Source: a virus. Taken from it: 47,477 nt of DNA. The notes under the pieces are model-generated. The model worked only from the letters and a program-made list of their open reading frames with translations. It was not told where the DNA came from and did not search any database. This document shows, one piece after another, positions 26,773 to 34,533 of this stretch; the stretch's first letter is position 1, and each line of letters starts with the position of its first letter. The translations under genes were made by a program, and so were the position numbers. The stretch is taken from positions 1-47,477 of the IMG/VR virus record IMGVR_UViG_3300025913_000024, one strand, 5' to 3'.

Positions 26773-26957
26773 AATTAGACGAAGAAGACAACCCAGAGTG
26801 GCCTAACATTCTTCAAGAAGTTGGAAGATTGGCAAGTCAAGAAGCTAGAAAGAAGGCCTTTGAGAAAGGTCTTTCTGTAGTTTATGCTGAAGGTGGAAAG
26901 CTTCTTAGAGAACATGCAGATGGAACCATTGAGGTTCTAGGAGACACAACAGCATGA
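26763..26957 (+). CDS. Small unknown acidic protein
   Basis: A 64-residue protein starting MQVELDEEDN at the ATG inside the last codons of the upstream gene; an in-frame TTG at 26748 would add five residues. The stop overlaps the next start as ATGA. The second half (VVYAEGGKLLREHADGTIEVL) looks like a short beta-hairpin domain. Function not known. Confidence 0.5.
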   Translation: MQVELDEEDNPEWPNILQEVGRLASQEARKKAFEKGLSVVYAEGGKLLREHADGTIEVLGDTTA

Positions 26958-28105
26958 AGATCGCCTACGGTTGTAATGGAGAAGGTTTTGGCCATGTCTC
27001 TAGATTGACCACACGTCTTAACCATCTTGAGAACAAACACGAAGTAGGTGTTTTTCTTCCTCACTCTGTCTTAGATTATTTCCACTCTAAGACCTACGGG
27101 TTTCATAGAGCGATCCATAAAATTCCAGGACTTCACTTTGTTCAAGTCCATGGTCGAATCGACTTCTTCAAGTCCATCATTCTCAATCTTCCCTTTATTC
27201 TCACGTTTCCTCTTTCTGTTTTTCGCTTGTCGAAACACCTGAAGAAAGAGAAGTATCAAGTTGTCATCTCTGACTTTGAACCTCATATGGCTTGGGCAGG
27301 TTTTCTTGCTGGTATTCCTGTGATTCAGCTAAATCATCCTGGAGTCATGAAGAAGATTCAAGATAAAGAACCTGTGGATCTCACAGCTCTCTTGGTTGCT
27401 TACCTGATGGAAGGACCTTGGAACTATCGAGTCATTGTTTCTTTCTTTGATGGAGATGTTGGTCCTCTGATTCGTCCAAGTCTTCTCTTCAAGAGGCACA
27501 AGACCAAAGACAAGGGTTTTCTTGTCTTCAATCTGAAAGAGTCTTACAAGCACAAGGTCATGAAGGTCTTGAAGAAATTTCCTGATCTCAAATGGAAGCT
27601 ATTTCCTTCTAAGACAGAAGATTTTGATAAGGCTTTGAGACACTGCACAGCGGTTGTTACCTCGGCTGGTCATCAGATCATCGCCGAAGCTCTCTTTTTG
27701 AAGAAACCTGTTTTGGCCATTCCTCAAGAAGGTCAAGCAGAACAGGTTCTTAACGCCAACAAGCTTGAAGAATCCGGAAAAGGCATAGTAGGGTCTCTTC
27801 AGACCTTAGATCAAGATCTAAGACATCTCTTGATGAATCTTAAGCATCTCAAAAAGAACAAGCTTCCTAAGTGGTGTATCGTCGAAGATGGAACCATGGA
27901 TCTTCTTAAGAAGCTTGAGAAGTTCTTTTCTAAGATCCAGTCTTCTGGAACTCAGGCAAATCTGGGTAATGAGCCTTTATCCAAGCGATGGCATCAGTCT
28001 TCTCCTGTTCCGTCAAGTCCTCGAACGCAGGTAGACGATCCTTCTCTTCTCTCTGGTAGTTCGAACTCTCTTGTATCTGTTCTAACGTCTGTCCCCGGTA
28101 TGTGA
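26954..28105 (+). CDS. GT-B fold glycosyltransferase, MurG/GT28-like
   Basis: A 383-residue protein. Its opening GCNGEGFGHVSR is the Gly-rich N-terminal loop of GT-B enzymes such as MurG, and the C-terminal domain has TSAGHQIIAEALFLKKPVLA near residue 235, the nucleotide-sugar-binding motif of family 28. It would transfer a sugar from a UDP- or TDP-sugar. The acceptor may be DNA, a virion protein or host wall. The enzyme-like sequence ends near residue 325. The last ~58 residues are low-complexity Ser/Pro and lie entirely antisense to the HNH gene that converges from the right. Confidence 0.75.
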   Translation: MKIAYGCNGEGFGHVSRLTTRLNHLENKHEVGVFLPHSVLDYFHSKTYGFHRAIHKIPGLHFVQVHGRIDFFKSIILNLPFILTFPLSVFRLSKHLKKEKYQVVISDFEPHMAWAGFLAGIPVIQLNHPGVMKKIQDKEPVDLTALLVAYLMEGPWNYRVIVSFFDGDVGPLIRPSLLFKRHKTKDKGFLVFNLKESYKHKVMKVLKKFPDLKWKLFPSKTEDFDKALRHCTAVVTSAGHQIIAEALFLKKPVLAIPQEGQAEQVLNANKLEESGKGIVGSLQTLDQDLRHLLMNLKHLKKNKLPKWCIVEDGTMDLLKKLEKFFSKIQSSGTQANLGNEPLSKRWHQSSPVPSSPRTQVDDPSLLSGSSNSLVSVLTSVPGM

Positions 28106-28526
28106 TGACGTCCTGACGAACATTAAGGTTAGCGCACTTGAAGTTCATCAAGTGACCAAGAGCTAAGTGATGGTTCTCTTCTGGTTTTCCAGACTCTGTT
28201 TCGCAGAGAGTGATTAAATTTGGTGCCCACTCTTCAAGAGAAGGAAAACCAAGGTTGATAGCGTAGTCAAACGGAAACACATGGTGGACTTGAACTGCGT
28301 CGGTCTTTCCACAAGCTTCACAAGCTGGATGGTCTTTCAAAAACTTGTTCTTGAAAGCTCCCCAAGTTGAACTCCTCTTTACATTATGAAGAACAACTCC
28401 ATGATCTTCAGATTGAGGTTCCTGAGAAGGAACTGGAGTTTTAACGACAGGCGTTGAAACAGTTGGTTTTGGAGGAGTAGAAACACTTTGTGTTTTTCTT
28501 CCTCTTAAAAAATCTAGAATACCCAA
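27930..28526 (-). CDS. HNH endonuclease, convergent with glycosyltransferase
   Basis: A 198-residue protein. The HNH core spans about residues 68-125: CEACGKTDAVQVHHVFPF, then PNLITLC and NHHLALGH, with a CxxC pair for zinc. The N-terminal 60 residues are Pro/Thr-rich linker. The start is TTG with AGGAGG seven bases upstream. It is a single minus-strand gene within a plus-strand block and overlaps the glycosyltransferase 3' end by 176 bases, both as expected for a mobile free-standing homing endonuclease. Confidence 0.75.
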   Translation of the reverse strand: MGILDFLRGRKTQSVSTPPKPTVSTPVVKTPVPSQEPQSEDHGVVLHNVKRSSTWGAFKNKFLKDHPACEACGKTDAVQVHHVFPFDYAINLGFPSLEEWAPNLITLCETESGKPEENHHLALGHLMNFKCANLNVRQDVITYRGQTLEQIQESSNYQREEKDRLPAFEDLTEQEKTDAIAWIKAHYPDLPEFQKTGS

Positions 28527-28568
28527 AATTGGACCTCCTAAGGTGTATACTAACTAGTAAGGAAAAAA

Positions 28569-28600
28569 TCAAAAGAAGTTTCGTTGTACTCTTCTTTTGA
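28569..28600. promoter_or_regulatory. Perfect 10-bp inverted repeat upstream of hsp20
   Basis: TCAAAAGAAG (28569-28578) and CTTCTTTTGA (28591-28600) form a stem with a 12-base loop in the gap between the divergent HNH and hsp20 genes. A second small dyad TGGTC-GTT-GACCA follows at 28606-28618. Neither is followed by a T-run, so an operator or a leader RNA structure is more likely than a terminator. Confidence 0.5.
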
Positions 28601-28648
28601 AGTCGTGGTCGTTGACCAGGCTAGTTATTCCATACTAGGAGGTTCTAT

Positions 28649-29281
28649 ATGAACCCTACGTTTAACTCTCTGTCTAAGTGGACAGATGATCTTTTTTCAG
28701 CTATTGATACAGTAGCTAATGATTTCAACAACTCTATTGTTGGAAACAACTCTAACAGTGGATATTGGGTAGGAGATTATCCTCCTTCTTTTCCTGTTGA
28801 TCCGTGGCCCACAAAGTGGATCTACGAGCCTTACATCAAGTTCTATCCTCAGATCATTGAGGTCATCACGACTGTGGTGAAGGACCAAGGCTCTCCATGG
28901 AGAGATTCTCCAAACTTCCCTCCTGTCAACATTGATCTAAACCCTGTCACGAAGGAACTTCGTTTCACTTGGGCTCTCGCTGGTGTCCGTAAGGACCATG
29001 ACGTCGAGATTGAGTTTGATTCTGATAAGTTGATCCTTCATATTAAGGCCAAGGAAACTGATACTGAAACTAAGGATTCAGAAGAAGTAACCGGAGAGAT
29101 CAAATGGGCTTCTCTAAAACAAGGAATCAAGACCAAGGTCGTTGGAGACTACTCTTACGATGTGGCTGGTTCCAGATATGATGTAGCCAAGGCTGTTGCT
29201 AAGTGGGATGATGGTCTCTTGACTGTTACTCTTCCTCTTAGAGAAGAGGCTAAGCCCTTCAAGGTTCAGATCCAGAGTTAA
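28649..29281 (+). CDS. Small heat shock protein, Hsp20 / alpha-crystallin family
   Basis: A 210-residue protein. The alpha-crystallin domain covers about residues 85-205: VNIDLNPVTKELRFTWALAG, VEIEFDSDKLILHIKA, and the C-terminal AKWDDGLLTVTLPLREE, the last matching the A-x-x-x-G-L-L-T-V-x-L-P consensus strand. The N-terminal ~85 residues are Trp/Pro-rich and variable, as usual. Such chaperones prevent aggregation and occur in T4-like phages of marine and other bacteria, where they may help virion assembly. Shine-Dalgarno AGGAGG lies 6 bases before the ATG. A strong terminator follows. Confidence 0.85.
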   Translation: MNPTFNSLSKWTDDLFSAIDTVANDFNNSIVGNNSNSGYWVGDYPPSFPVDPWPTKWIYEPYIKFYPQIIEVITTVVKDQGSPWRDSPNFPPVNIDLNPVTKELRFTWALAGVRKDHDVEIEFDSDKLILHIKAKETDTETKDSEEVTGEIKWASLKQGIKTKVVGDYSYDVAGSRYDVAKAVAKWDDGLLTVTLPLREEAKPFKVQIQS

Positions 29282-29298
29282 CTAGATCTCACAAAAAG

Positions 29299-29324
29299 AA
29301 AAAGGTCCCGAAAGGGACCTTTTT
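29299..29324. terminator. Bidirectional terminator between hsp20 and the minus-strand gene
   Basis: AAAAAGGTCCC / GGGACCTTTTT, an 11-bp stem with a GAAA loop, with A and T runs on both sides, so it can stop transcription from both strands. Its right edge touches the stop codon of the -1 frame extension at 29324-29326. Confidence 0.85.
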
Positions 29325-29541
29325 TATTCAAAAGTGATCTCGATGTGCCACTTGGCATCATTCTTCTCTACAAAATCGGCTGACCAAGACTTTCCATCAA
29401 AGATTCTATTGATACAGGAGAAAGCCCATCTTAATGGGTCCCACTCACCTTCGTATGTGGTCAGTTCAAAACCGTTCTTCTTGAGATCGCCTAAAGAGAC
29501 TAGAGTTCCAATAAGTTGGGTCTCTAGTTCATCGTAGAATT
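29324..29541 (-). CDS. -1 frame extension of the gene at 29524-30639 (probable frameshift product)
   Basis: After the A9 run the -1 frame is open for 71 codons (FYDELETQLIGTLVS... to ...KWHIEITFE) and stops with TAA directly at the terminator. The frame has no ATG, GTG or TTG between its upstream in-frame stop (just before the A-run region) and the run itself, so it can be entered only by a shift from the upstream gene. Its composition is that of a real folded protein (three Trp, aromatic and charged residues), not of shadow sequence. The slippery heptamer and a possible stem-loop are described in the findings. A homopolymer sequencing error would give the same picture. Confidence 0.7.
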
Positions 29542-30639
29542 TTTTTTTACCTCTGATGTAGACTCGGTCTTCCTACCATGGTAAGAAGGACCGACCTGAT
29601 CTCGATAAGCTTCGTAGGCTTCTTTCTTTGAAAAACCGTACTTCATCAAGTGTTGGATGATATCGTCAGTTGTTAGGTCTTTGTTAGCCATCATGTGGAT
29701 GGCATGTTTGATACCAAAAGATCTCGCGTCAGACTCGTTCAAGTTCTCTCCTTCTCCGGTATACCAATCTTCGTCCTTTACATCTTTGGCAGAGTCAGAC
29801 TCGGTCAAAGGTTCTTTAGGATTTAGACTCTTGATTCTAACTTGGGTGTAAGGAACTCCAGTCGCCTTAGAGAACTCAGACTTAGCATGTCCAGCTGTGG
29901 AGTTATTGTAAACGATTGGAGTGATGTCTTCTCGGCCAAGAGCTCTTGCTTCGTAAGAACCGACCTTTCCGACTGGTGTCTTAGGAGTGGATCTGCTGAC
30001 AAGAGACTTGTAGGACTTGTCAACAACGTCTAGAGCTGAGAGTCTGATGAAGTCGTCTTCTGTCTTTCCATACTTTGAGGTAAAGATGTCGAAAAGATCT
30101 TCGTCTGAATATCTGTTTGTGATCCAGAAGTAAGCTTTCTCTTGGTCGATTCCAAAGTCGTTGGTAAGATAAAAAGAAGCAAGTCTTGCGATCTTGTCTG
30201 CGATCTCCATGTCTCTGTTCTTTAGGATAGCTTCTTCGATTCTAGGAAGAGGAGATTGTTCTAACCACTCTCCAAGAAGTTGGACAGCAAGCCCTTTGAT
30301 GAACTCTTGGTCTTCTGGGTCTTCTATCTTTTTACCGTCACCGACAGCTTCAACAGCTCCAGTGATGACAGCGGACATGTCGTCTTCATTCTCGATCTTA
30401 TCGGGATCGAGCATACCAAGGAGATTGGTGATCTTTTCTTGAGCTTCTTCACGAAGGTCTTTTCCAATGATCTCGAAGTCTTTGACTTGAGAAAAATCGA
30501 CGAACTGTCCTCTTTCGTTAACGATGACCAATCTGTCATCTTTCTTTCTAAGAAAGCCAACAAACTCCTTTTCAGTAAGAAAAGTTTTGTCAGTGTAAAC
30601 AGCTTCTAACAATTGACCTATCATGAGACGGTGGTTCAT
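29524..30639 (-). CDS. Unknown phage protein with probable programmed -1 frameshift near its end
   Basis: A 371-residue protein in the zero frame. The ATG at 30639 was chosen because GGGAG lies five bases upstream; a longer start at 30702 would overlap the divergent fibre gene. It is acidic and helical (DEDLFDIFTSKYGKTEDDF near residue 185) with short helix pairs near the end (GFSKKEAYEAYRD). No family recognised. Close to the stop it has GTA AAA AAA AAT, containing the slippery heptamer A AAA AAA in the right phase. A -1 shift would give a 438-residue product. The gene stands alone on the minus strand between plus-strand genes and is divergent from the fibre gene; CACTAACT lies upstream. Confidence 0.72.
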   Translation of the reverse strand: MNHRLMIGQLLEAVYTDKTFLTEKEFVGFLRKKDDRLVIVNERGQFVDFSQVKDFEIIGKDLREEAQEKITNLLGMLDPDKIENEDDMSAVITGAVEAVGDGKKIEDPEDQEFIKGLAVQLLGEWLEQSPLPRIEEAILKNRDMEIADKIARLASFYLTNDFGIDQEKAYFWITNRYSDEDLFDIFTSKYGKTEDDFIRLSALDVVDKSYKSLVSRSTPKTPVGKVGSYEARALGREDITPIVYNNSTAGHAKSEFSKATGVPYTQVRIKSLNPKEPLTESDSAKDVKDEDWYTGEGENLNESDARSFGIKHAIHMMANKDLTTDDIIQHLMKYGFSKKEAYEAYRDQVGPSYHGRKTESTSEVKKNSTMN

Positions 30640-30675
30640 AGGGACTCCCTGCATATGAATAGTTAGTGTCGAAAC

Positions 30676-30683
30676 CACTAATT
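30676..30683 (+). promoter_or_regulatory. CACTAATT element before the fibre gene
   Basis: CACTAATT ends four bases before the ATG of the fibre gene (CACTAATTTCTC ATG), with no Shine-Dalgarno. The minus-strand gene at 6745 has the nearly identical CACTAATTTCTTT ATG. A CACTAACT copy at 30661-30668 faces the other way toward the divergent gene. See the finding for the full list. Confidence 0.4.
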
Positions 30684-30687
30684 TCTC

Positions 30688-31620
30688 ATGGCTGAACAAC
30701 AAGGCTCTATCAGATTCAACGCGACTTCTCTTCTATGGGAAGCTTCCTCAAATACGGCAGGAGGCGATGGTTCATTCGTCAACATCTCATTGTTTGGCCA
30801 CCAACACACATCAGCAGACATAACTGATGCTACCAACGCCCCTACTCCAGAAGTCATAGCCGAGAGAGACAGTTTGGGTGGTATCTCTTTTTCCTATATC
30901 AACATAGGAGCAACAGCAGAGAACCTTTCTACGGCTTCCATCGGTCCAAATAGGTTAACGTTAGGACCTCAAGACCCTTCCATGATCACCCAAAACCAAC
31001 AGGGACTCTCCTTGAGAGTGGGTGGAACAACGCCTCCCCTAAAGACCTTGTTGAACGATGGTTCTAACATCACTCAAGTCTTGAACGCCACAAGAGGAAC
31101 CACTGTTGTTGTTGGTACCTCGACTTATAACCCTCAGTACGTAGTCACAGGGACAGCAGCAATGATTGAGTTTGGCCCTACTCTTTGGAGATTCTCCACA
31201 GCACCTTCTGGAACTGCAGGAAACCCAATCACTTGGACCTCTCAGATGAGTTTTGAGTCTGGTGGCTTTAACATTGGACCGGTTGGTTCTCCTACCTTCG
31301 CAGTAGCCGTAGGTGGAGATGCAGTCTTTGCTAACAACGTCACCGCTGTTGCATTCAAGACAGTTTCTAAGATGTCTTTGAAGGAGAACATCAAGAAATT
31401 TGAAGAGTCTGCTCTATCTGTTATCTCAGATCTTAAGATCGTCTCCTTCAATTACAAAAAAGACAAGAAGAAGGTTCCAAGAGTCGGTATCATCGCTGAC
31501 TGGACTGATGATACTAGAATCTCAGGCCCTAAGAAAGACTCTTTTGACCTTGCCAACACTGTTGGTCTTCTTCTCAAAGCAGTTCAAGAACTTAATGAAA
31601 AGATCGAGACAAGGAGATAA
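30688..31620 (+). CDS. Tail fibre/spike protein with C-terminal S74 intramolecular chaperone
   Basis: A 310-residue protein. Residues 1-220 are beta-rich and Ser/Thr/Gly-rich, like fibre shafts. The C-terminal ~85 residues form a peptidase S74 chaperone: SKMSLKENIKKFE with the Ser-Lys dyad of autocleavage, then SVISDLKIVSFNYKKD and VPRVGIIAD, and a final coiled-coil helix (LLLKAVQELNEKIE). In this family the domain guides trimerisation and then cuts itself off. It is short for a full receptor-binding fibre, so it may be a tip or head fibre. It is a late protein on the plus strand, far from the minus-strand tail cluster. Confidence 0.8.
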   Translation: MAEQQGSIRFNATSLLWEASSNTAGGDGSFVNISLFGHQHTSADITDATNAPTPEVIAERDSLGGISFSYINIGATAENLSTASIGPNRLTLGPQDPSMITQNQQGLSLRVGGTTPPLKTLLNDGSNITQVLNATRGTTVVVGTSTYNPQYVVTGTAAMIEFGPTLWRFSTAPSGTAGNPITWTSQMSFESGGFNIGPVGSPTFAVAVGGDAVFANNVTAVAFKTVSKMSLKENIKKFEESALSVISDLKIVSFNYKKDKKKVPRVGIIADWTDDTRISGPKKDSFDLANTVGLLLKAVQELNEKIETRR

Positions 31621-31623
31621 ATT

Positions 31624-31893
31624 ATGTCAGATTCCGATAATACTACACCACAGCAGCCTACTAAAGCTCATGAGGTCTCACCTGGAGTGATCTCCATGAT
31701 GAGAGTTCAGGTTCGTAAAGCTGTGAACGTAGGTATTTTTCTATCAGTTGCAGGAGTAGCTTTGGCAGGAGCCTTAGCTATCATCGGTTCTCGTTTTGAA
31801 CTTGTTCCTGTGGCCTTAGCTTTGATCGCAGGAGGACCAGCTCTTATATCAACCGCTCTTGCATGGAAAGCATGGCAAGCTCAGGCTGAGTAA
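31624..31893 (+). CDS. Small membrane protein with two transmembrane segments, holin candidate
   Basis: An 89-residue protein with two hydrophobic segments, about residues 35-54 (VGIFLSVAGVALAGALAII) and 60-80 (LVPVALALIAGGPALISTAL), and a polar N-terminus. It lies three bases after the fibre gene, with AAGGAG upstream, so the pair is one operon. Small two-segment membrane proteins after fibre genes are often holins, but no endolysin is nearby, so holin is only a possibility. Confidence 0.6.
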   Translation: MSDSDNTTPQQPTKAHEVSPGVISMMRVQVRKAVNVGIFLSVAGVALAGALAIIGSRFELVPVALALIAGGPALISTALAWKAWQAQAE

Positions 31894-31905
31894 GAAAGGA
31901 ACTTT

Positions 31906-32130
31906 ATGGGTGAATGGATGATTCAGTCGGATTCTGGTGAGTTCGACGAAGCTTTTATAGACGCGGTGAGAGACATAGGAAGCATCGACGAGTTATACTC
32001 TATGACAGATGGAGACATCGATGATGCTGCAGAAACCATAGTTGGTACTGCTCATTTCCTCAGCAACATCCCAACTGATAGGTCTGTTGTAGAACAGGCC
32101 ATCGATTTTCTTCTAAACAATGGTTTTTAA
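31906..32130 (+). CDS. Small acidic unknown protein
   Basis: A 74-residue, strongly acidic, helical protein (GDIDDAAETIVGTAHFL) with AAAGGAA upstream of the ATG. It follows the membrane protein in the same operon. No known family; acidic mimic or inhibitor proteins look like this, but nothing more specific can be said. Confidence 0.55.
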   Translation: MGEWMIQSDSGEFDEAFIDAVRDIGSIDELYSMTDGDIDDAAETIVGTAHFLSNIPTDRSVVEQAIDFLLNNGF

Positions 32131-32186
32131 CGGAGAATCTTTATGAGATATTATCTATAGATACGTAAACATGACGGAGGTAGGAC

Positions 32187-32813
32187 ATGACAGACATTCT
32201 CAACACCCCTGTGCTTGTCTTGAACAAGCACTACGTTCCTATTGATACCACCACTGTCAAGGATGCCTTCGTTAAGCTCTGGGGCGAGATCGCCGAGGCC
32301 GTCATTGTTACGGAGCACGGAGCTTACGAGAGCTACGACTTCAAGTCTTGGGCTGATTTGACAGCTTACAGGGAGATGTTCGACGAGGCTGAGTTCATCT
32401 CAACCCCTTCGATCGAGTTGATGATCCCCAGGATCATTCGTACGATTCACTACGATCGTATGTCCCAGAAGAAACTTCAGCCTTCTCGTAGGAACATCTA
32501 CGAGCGAGACGGATACACTTGCCAGTACTGTGGAAAGAGGAAGCCGACCAAGGAACTCAACTTGGACCACGTTCTTCCTCAGGCTCAGGGTGGAAAGAGC
32601 ACTTGGACCAACTTGGTCTGTGCTTGTATCAAGTGTAACTCCAGGAAGGACTGCAGAACTCCTGCTGAAGCTCACATGCCTTTGCTTCGTCAGCCCTTCA
32701 TGCCTCACGTTTCTTTCAGGATCGGGGTTCCCCTTACTGCAAGAAAGCACTACAAGTCCTGGGACCACTTCATCAGTACGATGTACTGGGAGACTCCTCT
32801 CAAAGAGGATTAG
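32187..32813 (+). CDS. HNH endonuclease with zinc-binding Cys pairs
   Basis: A 208-residue protein. The N-terminal domain (VLVLNKHYVPIDTTTVKDA) is the opening common to a widespread bacterial and phage HNH family. The nuclease core is near residues 105-150: ERDGYTCQYCGKRKPTKELN, LDHVLPQAQGGKSTWTNLV, and CIKCNSRK, giving a CxxC...CxxC zinc site and the His of the active site in LDHV. These act on DNA, as homing or packaging nucleases. GGAGG stands upstream of the ATG. A TGAGATATT segment lies 35-43 bases before the start. Confidence 0.82.
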   Translation: MTDILNTPVLVLNKHYVPIDTTTVKDAFVKLWGEIAEAVIVTEHGAYESYDFKSWADLTAYREMFDEAEFISTPSIELMIPRIIRTIHYDRMSQKKLQPSRRNIYERDGYTCQYCGKRKPTKELNLDHVLPQAQGGKSTWTNLVCACIKCNSRKDCRTPAEAHMPLLRQPFMPHVSFRIGVPLTARKHYKSWDHFISTMYWETPLKED

Positions 32814-32837
32814 GTTTCAGATAAGGAAGGTCCATAA

Positions 32838-33347
32838 ATGGGATCGATGTCGGACAGCCATCTCCAGTTTCTTCTTCACGAAGAGCTGGAGACCTCACCC
32901 GGCCACATGTTGATCGTGATTCGTGGTCTCCCTGGTTCAGGGAAGTCCACTCTGGCTAAGAAGCTGAAGAGCTACTTCGACGGAGCCGCTGTGAGTGGTG
33001 AAGATGCCTTCCACAAGGCCGAACACTTTGAAGCTGACATGTTCTTCACCAAGCCTGACGGTTCGTACAACTGGACGCCTCAGGCCGTGGGCTACGCTCA
33101 CAAATGGTGTCAAGAATCCGTGTCCAAGGCTCTTGAAGATCATCAGGTCGTGATCGTGAGCAACACCTTCACTCAGATGAAGGAAATCAATCCTTACTTG
33201 GAGATCGCGAGCAAAGCTTCGGCTAAGGTCGTAGTTCTGTCTAAGGACTTGAACGTCAACTACGGTAACGTTCATGGAGTTCCTTCTGAGACCCTGACGA
33301 AGATGAAAGAGCGTTGGGTTCCGTTCAAAGGGGAGATCATCCTCTAA
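32838..33347 (+). CDS. P-loop kinase, NEDD4-binding protein 2 (N4BP2)-like / polynucleotide kinase-like
   Basis: A 169-residue P-loop protein. Walker A is GLPGSGKS at residues 30-37. The rest matches the N4BP2-like kinase family: EADMFFTKPDGSYNW near residue 55, the helix AVGYAHKWCQESV, and VVIVSNTFTQMKEINPYLEI. Relatives include T4 polynucleotide kinase and host N4BP2-like ATPases that phosphorylate nucleic acid ends or nucleosides. It could repair nicks together with the ligase, or phosphorylate a modified base; neither is shown. It ends just before a terminator. Confidence 0.78.
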   Translation: MGSMSDSHLQFLLHEELETSPGHMLIVIRGLPGSGKSTLAKKLKSYFDGAAVSGEDAFHKAEHFEADMFFTKPDGSYNWTPQAVGYAHKWCQESVSKALEDHQVVIVSNTFTQMKEINPYLEIASKASAKVVVLSKDLNVNYGNVHGVPSETLTKMKERWVPFKGEIIL

Positions 33348-33370
33348 ACAAAGTTTTCTTTGTTACCATA

Positions 33371-33397
33371 AAGGTCGTCGAAAGACGACCTTTTTCT
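33371..33397 (+). terminator. Rho-independent terminator after the kinase gene
   Basis: AAGGTCGTC-GAAA-GACGACCTT followed by TTTTTC, nine base pairs with a GAAA loop and a T-run in the plus direction. It separates the HNH/kinase operon from the clamp-loader operon. Confidence 0.85.
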
Positions 33398-33411
33398 TTT
33401 ATATTACCTAT

Positions 33412-34533
33412 ATGCAAAATTGGACAATTTCAAAACGACCCACAAAACTCTCAGAGCTTTGGGGTCTCGAAGGTCTGAAGACTTATCTATCAGACAATAA
33501 ATTTCCAAAAGCCCTACTGTTCCGTGGACAGTTTGGGTCAGGAAAAACTACCGTAGCAAAGATCATCGCTTCAATGTTGGTCTGTCAAAACCCTGGTGAT
33601 CATGGAGATCCTTGTTGTGAGTGTGCCTCGTGTAAGGCAGTTATCAACGAGACTTGGGATCGTGACGTTCAGATGATCGACGGAGGAAACTCCGGAAAGT
33701 CTGATGTTCAAGATAGGATCTCAGAGTTCGTAGCAACTGGACCTTTCTATGATCGAAACAAGGTCATGATCATTGAAGAGATTCAAGAGCTATCAGACGC
33801 AGCAAGGAACTCTTTGCTCAAGTACCTAGAAGCTCCAAGAGAGAAGATCTACTTCATCCTCTTGTCCATGGAACTCTCTAAGAGTTCAGGCTTCAACTCA
33901 AGAACAGTTCCTTTCAACTTTAACCCTGCTCCTGTCAAAGACATCATGCTCTACCTTAAGACCATGATGGAATCAGAAGGTCTTTGGAACGACGAGAACA
34001 TTCCAAAAGAGTTCAAGATCAAAGGTCTTGCTACCATCGCCCAGACTTCGTCTGGTAGTTATCGACAGGCTCTTCAGACTCTTGAGCAAGCTCTTAAGGG
34101 AAAGTTCTACACACCTGAGTCCATCAGAGACAACATGGGATTGGTGGACGATGAAGAGGCTGTCGAGGTTCTTCTTCAGTTGATGGATCTTGATGTTGAG
34201 GTCTTCACCAAGATCTACAAGAACAAGAACCTCTTCCAGTTCTTTGGAATCGCTATCAGAATTCTTGGAGATGCCAAGGTCTATAAGACTCTTGACTTCC
34301 TCCCATACGAGGACAACACTCCTTTTGCTGAGAACACCAAGAGAGTTGCTGGACACAAAAACCTAAATGCTTTGGTCAAGACCTTTATGGATCTTGAACC
34401 TCTTTCAAAGCCCTATCTCAGAGATGCCGAGTTCATTCTCCATCTTGTGAAGTTCTTTGAAGATAACCAAGGACCTTCTGGAGTTACAAGAATCCAAGAA
34501 CCTGTGGTTAGAACAAGGGCGGTAAAGCAGTAA
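33412..34533 (+). CDS. Clamp loader ATPase, DnaX-like
   Basis: A 373-residue AAA+ protein. Walker A GQFGSGKT is at residues 39-46. It is followed by a zinc knuckle with pattern C-x9-C-x2-C-x2-C (CQNPGDHGDPCCECASC), which is typical of bacterial DnaX rather than T4 gp44. Walker B is VMIIEEIQE, with Glu-Glu in place of the usual Asp-Glu; sensor/finger SRTVPFNF near residue 163 holds the DnaX Ser-Arg-Cys-type Arg. The C-terminal part is a helical oligomerisation domain. It opens and loads the sliding clamp (gene at 40172). The next gene begins at the last base of its stop. Confidence 0.85.
   Translation: MQNWTISKRPTKLSELWGLEGLKTYLSDNKFPKALLFRGQFGSGKTTVAKIIASMLVCQNPGDHGDPCCECASCKAVINETWDRDVQMIDGGNSGKSDVQDRISEFVATGPFYDRNKVMIIEEIQELSDAARNSLLKYLEAPREKIYFILLSMELSKSSGFNSRTVPFNFNPAPVKDIMLYLKTMMESEGLWNDENIPKEFKIKGLATIAQTSSGSYRQALQTLEQALKGKFYTPESIRDNMGLVDDEEAVEVLLQLMDLDVEVFTKIYKNKNLFQFFGIAIRILGDAKVYKTLDFLPYEDNTPFAENTKRVAGHKNLNALVKTFMDLEPLSKPYLRDAEFILHLVKFFEDNQGPSGVTRIQEPVVRTRAVKQ

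Noticed and set aside
32400-32768. A minus-strand 122-codon frame opposite the HNH gene
   Set aside because: It is antisense to a clear HNH nuclease and has no ribosome binding site or known motif.
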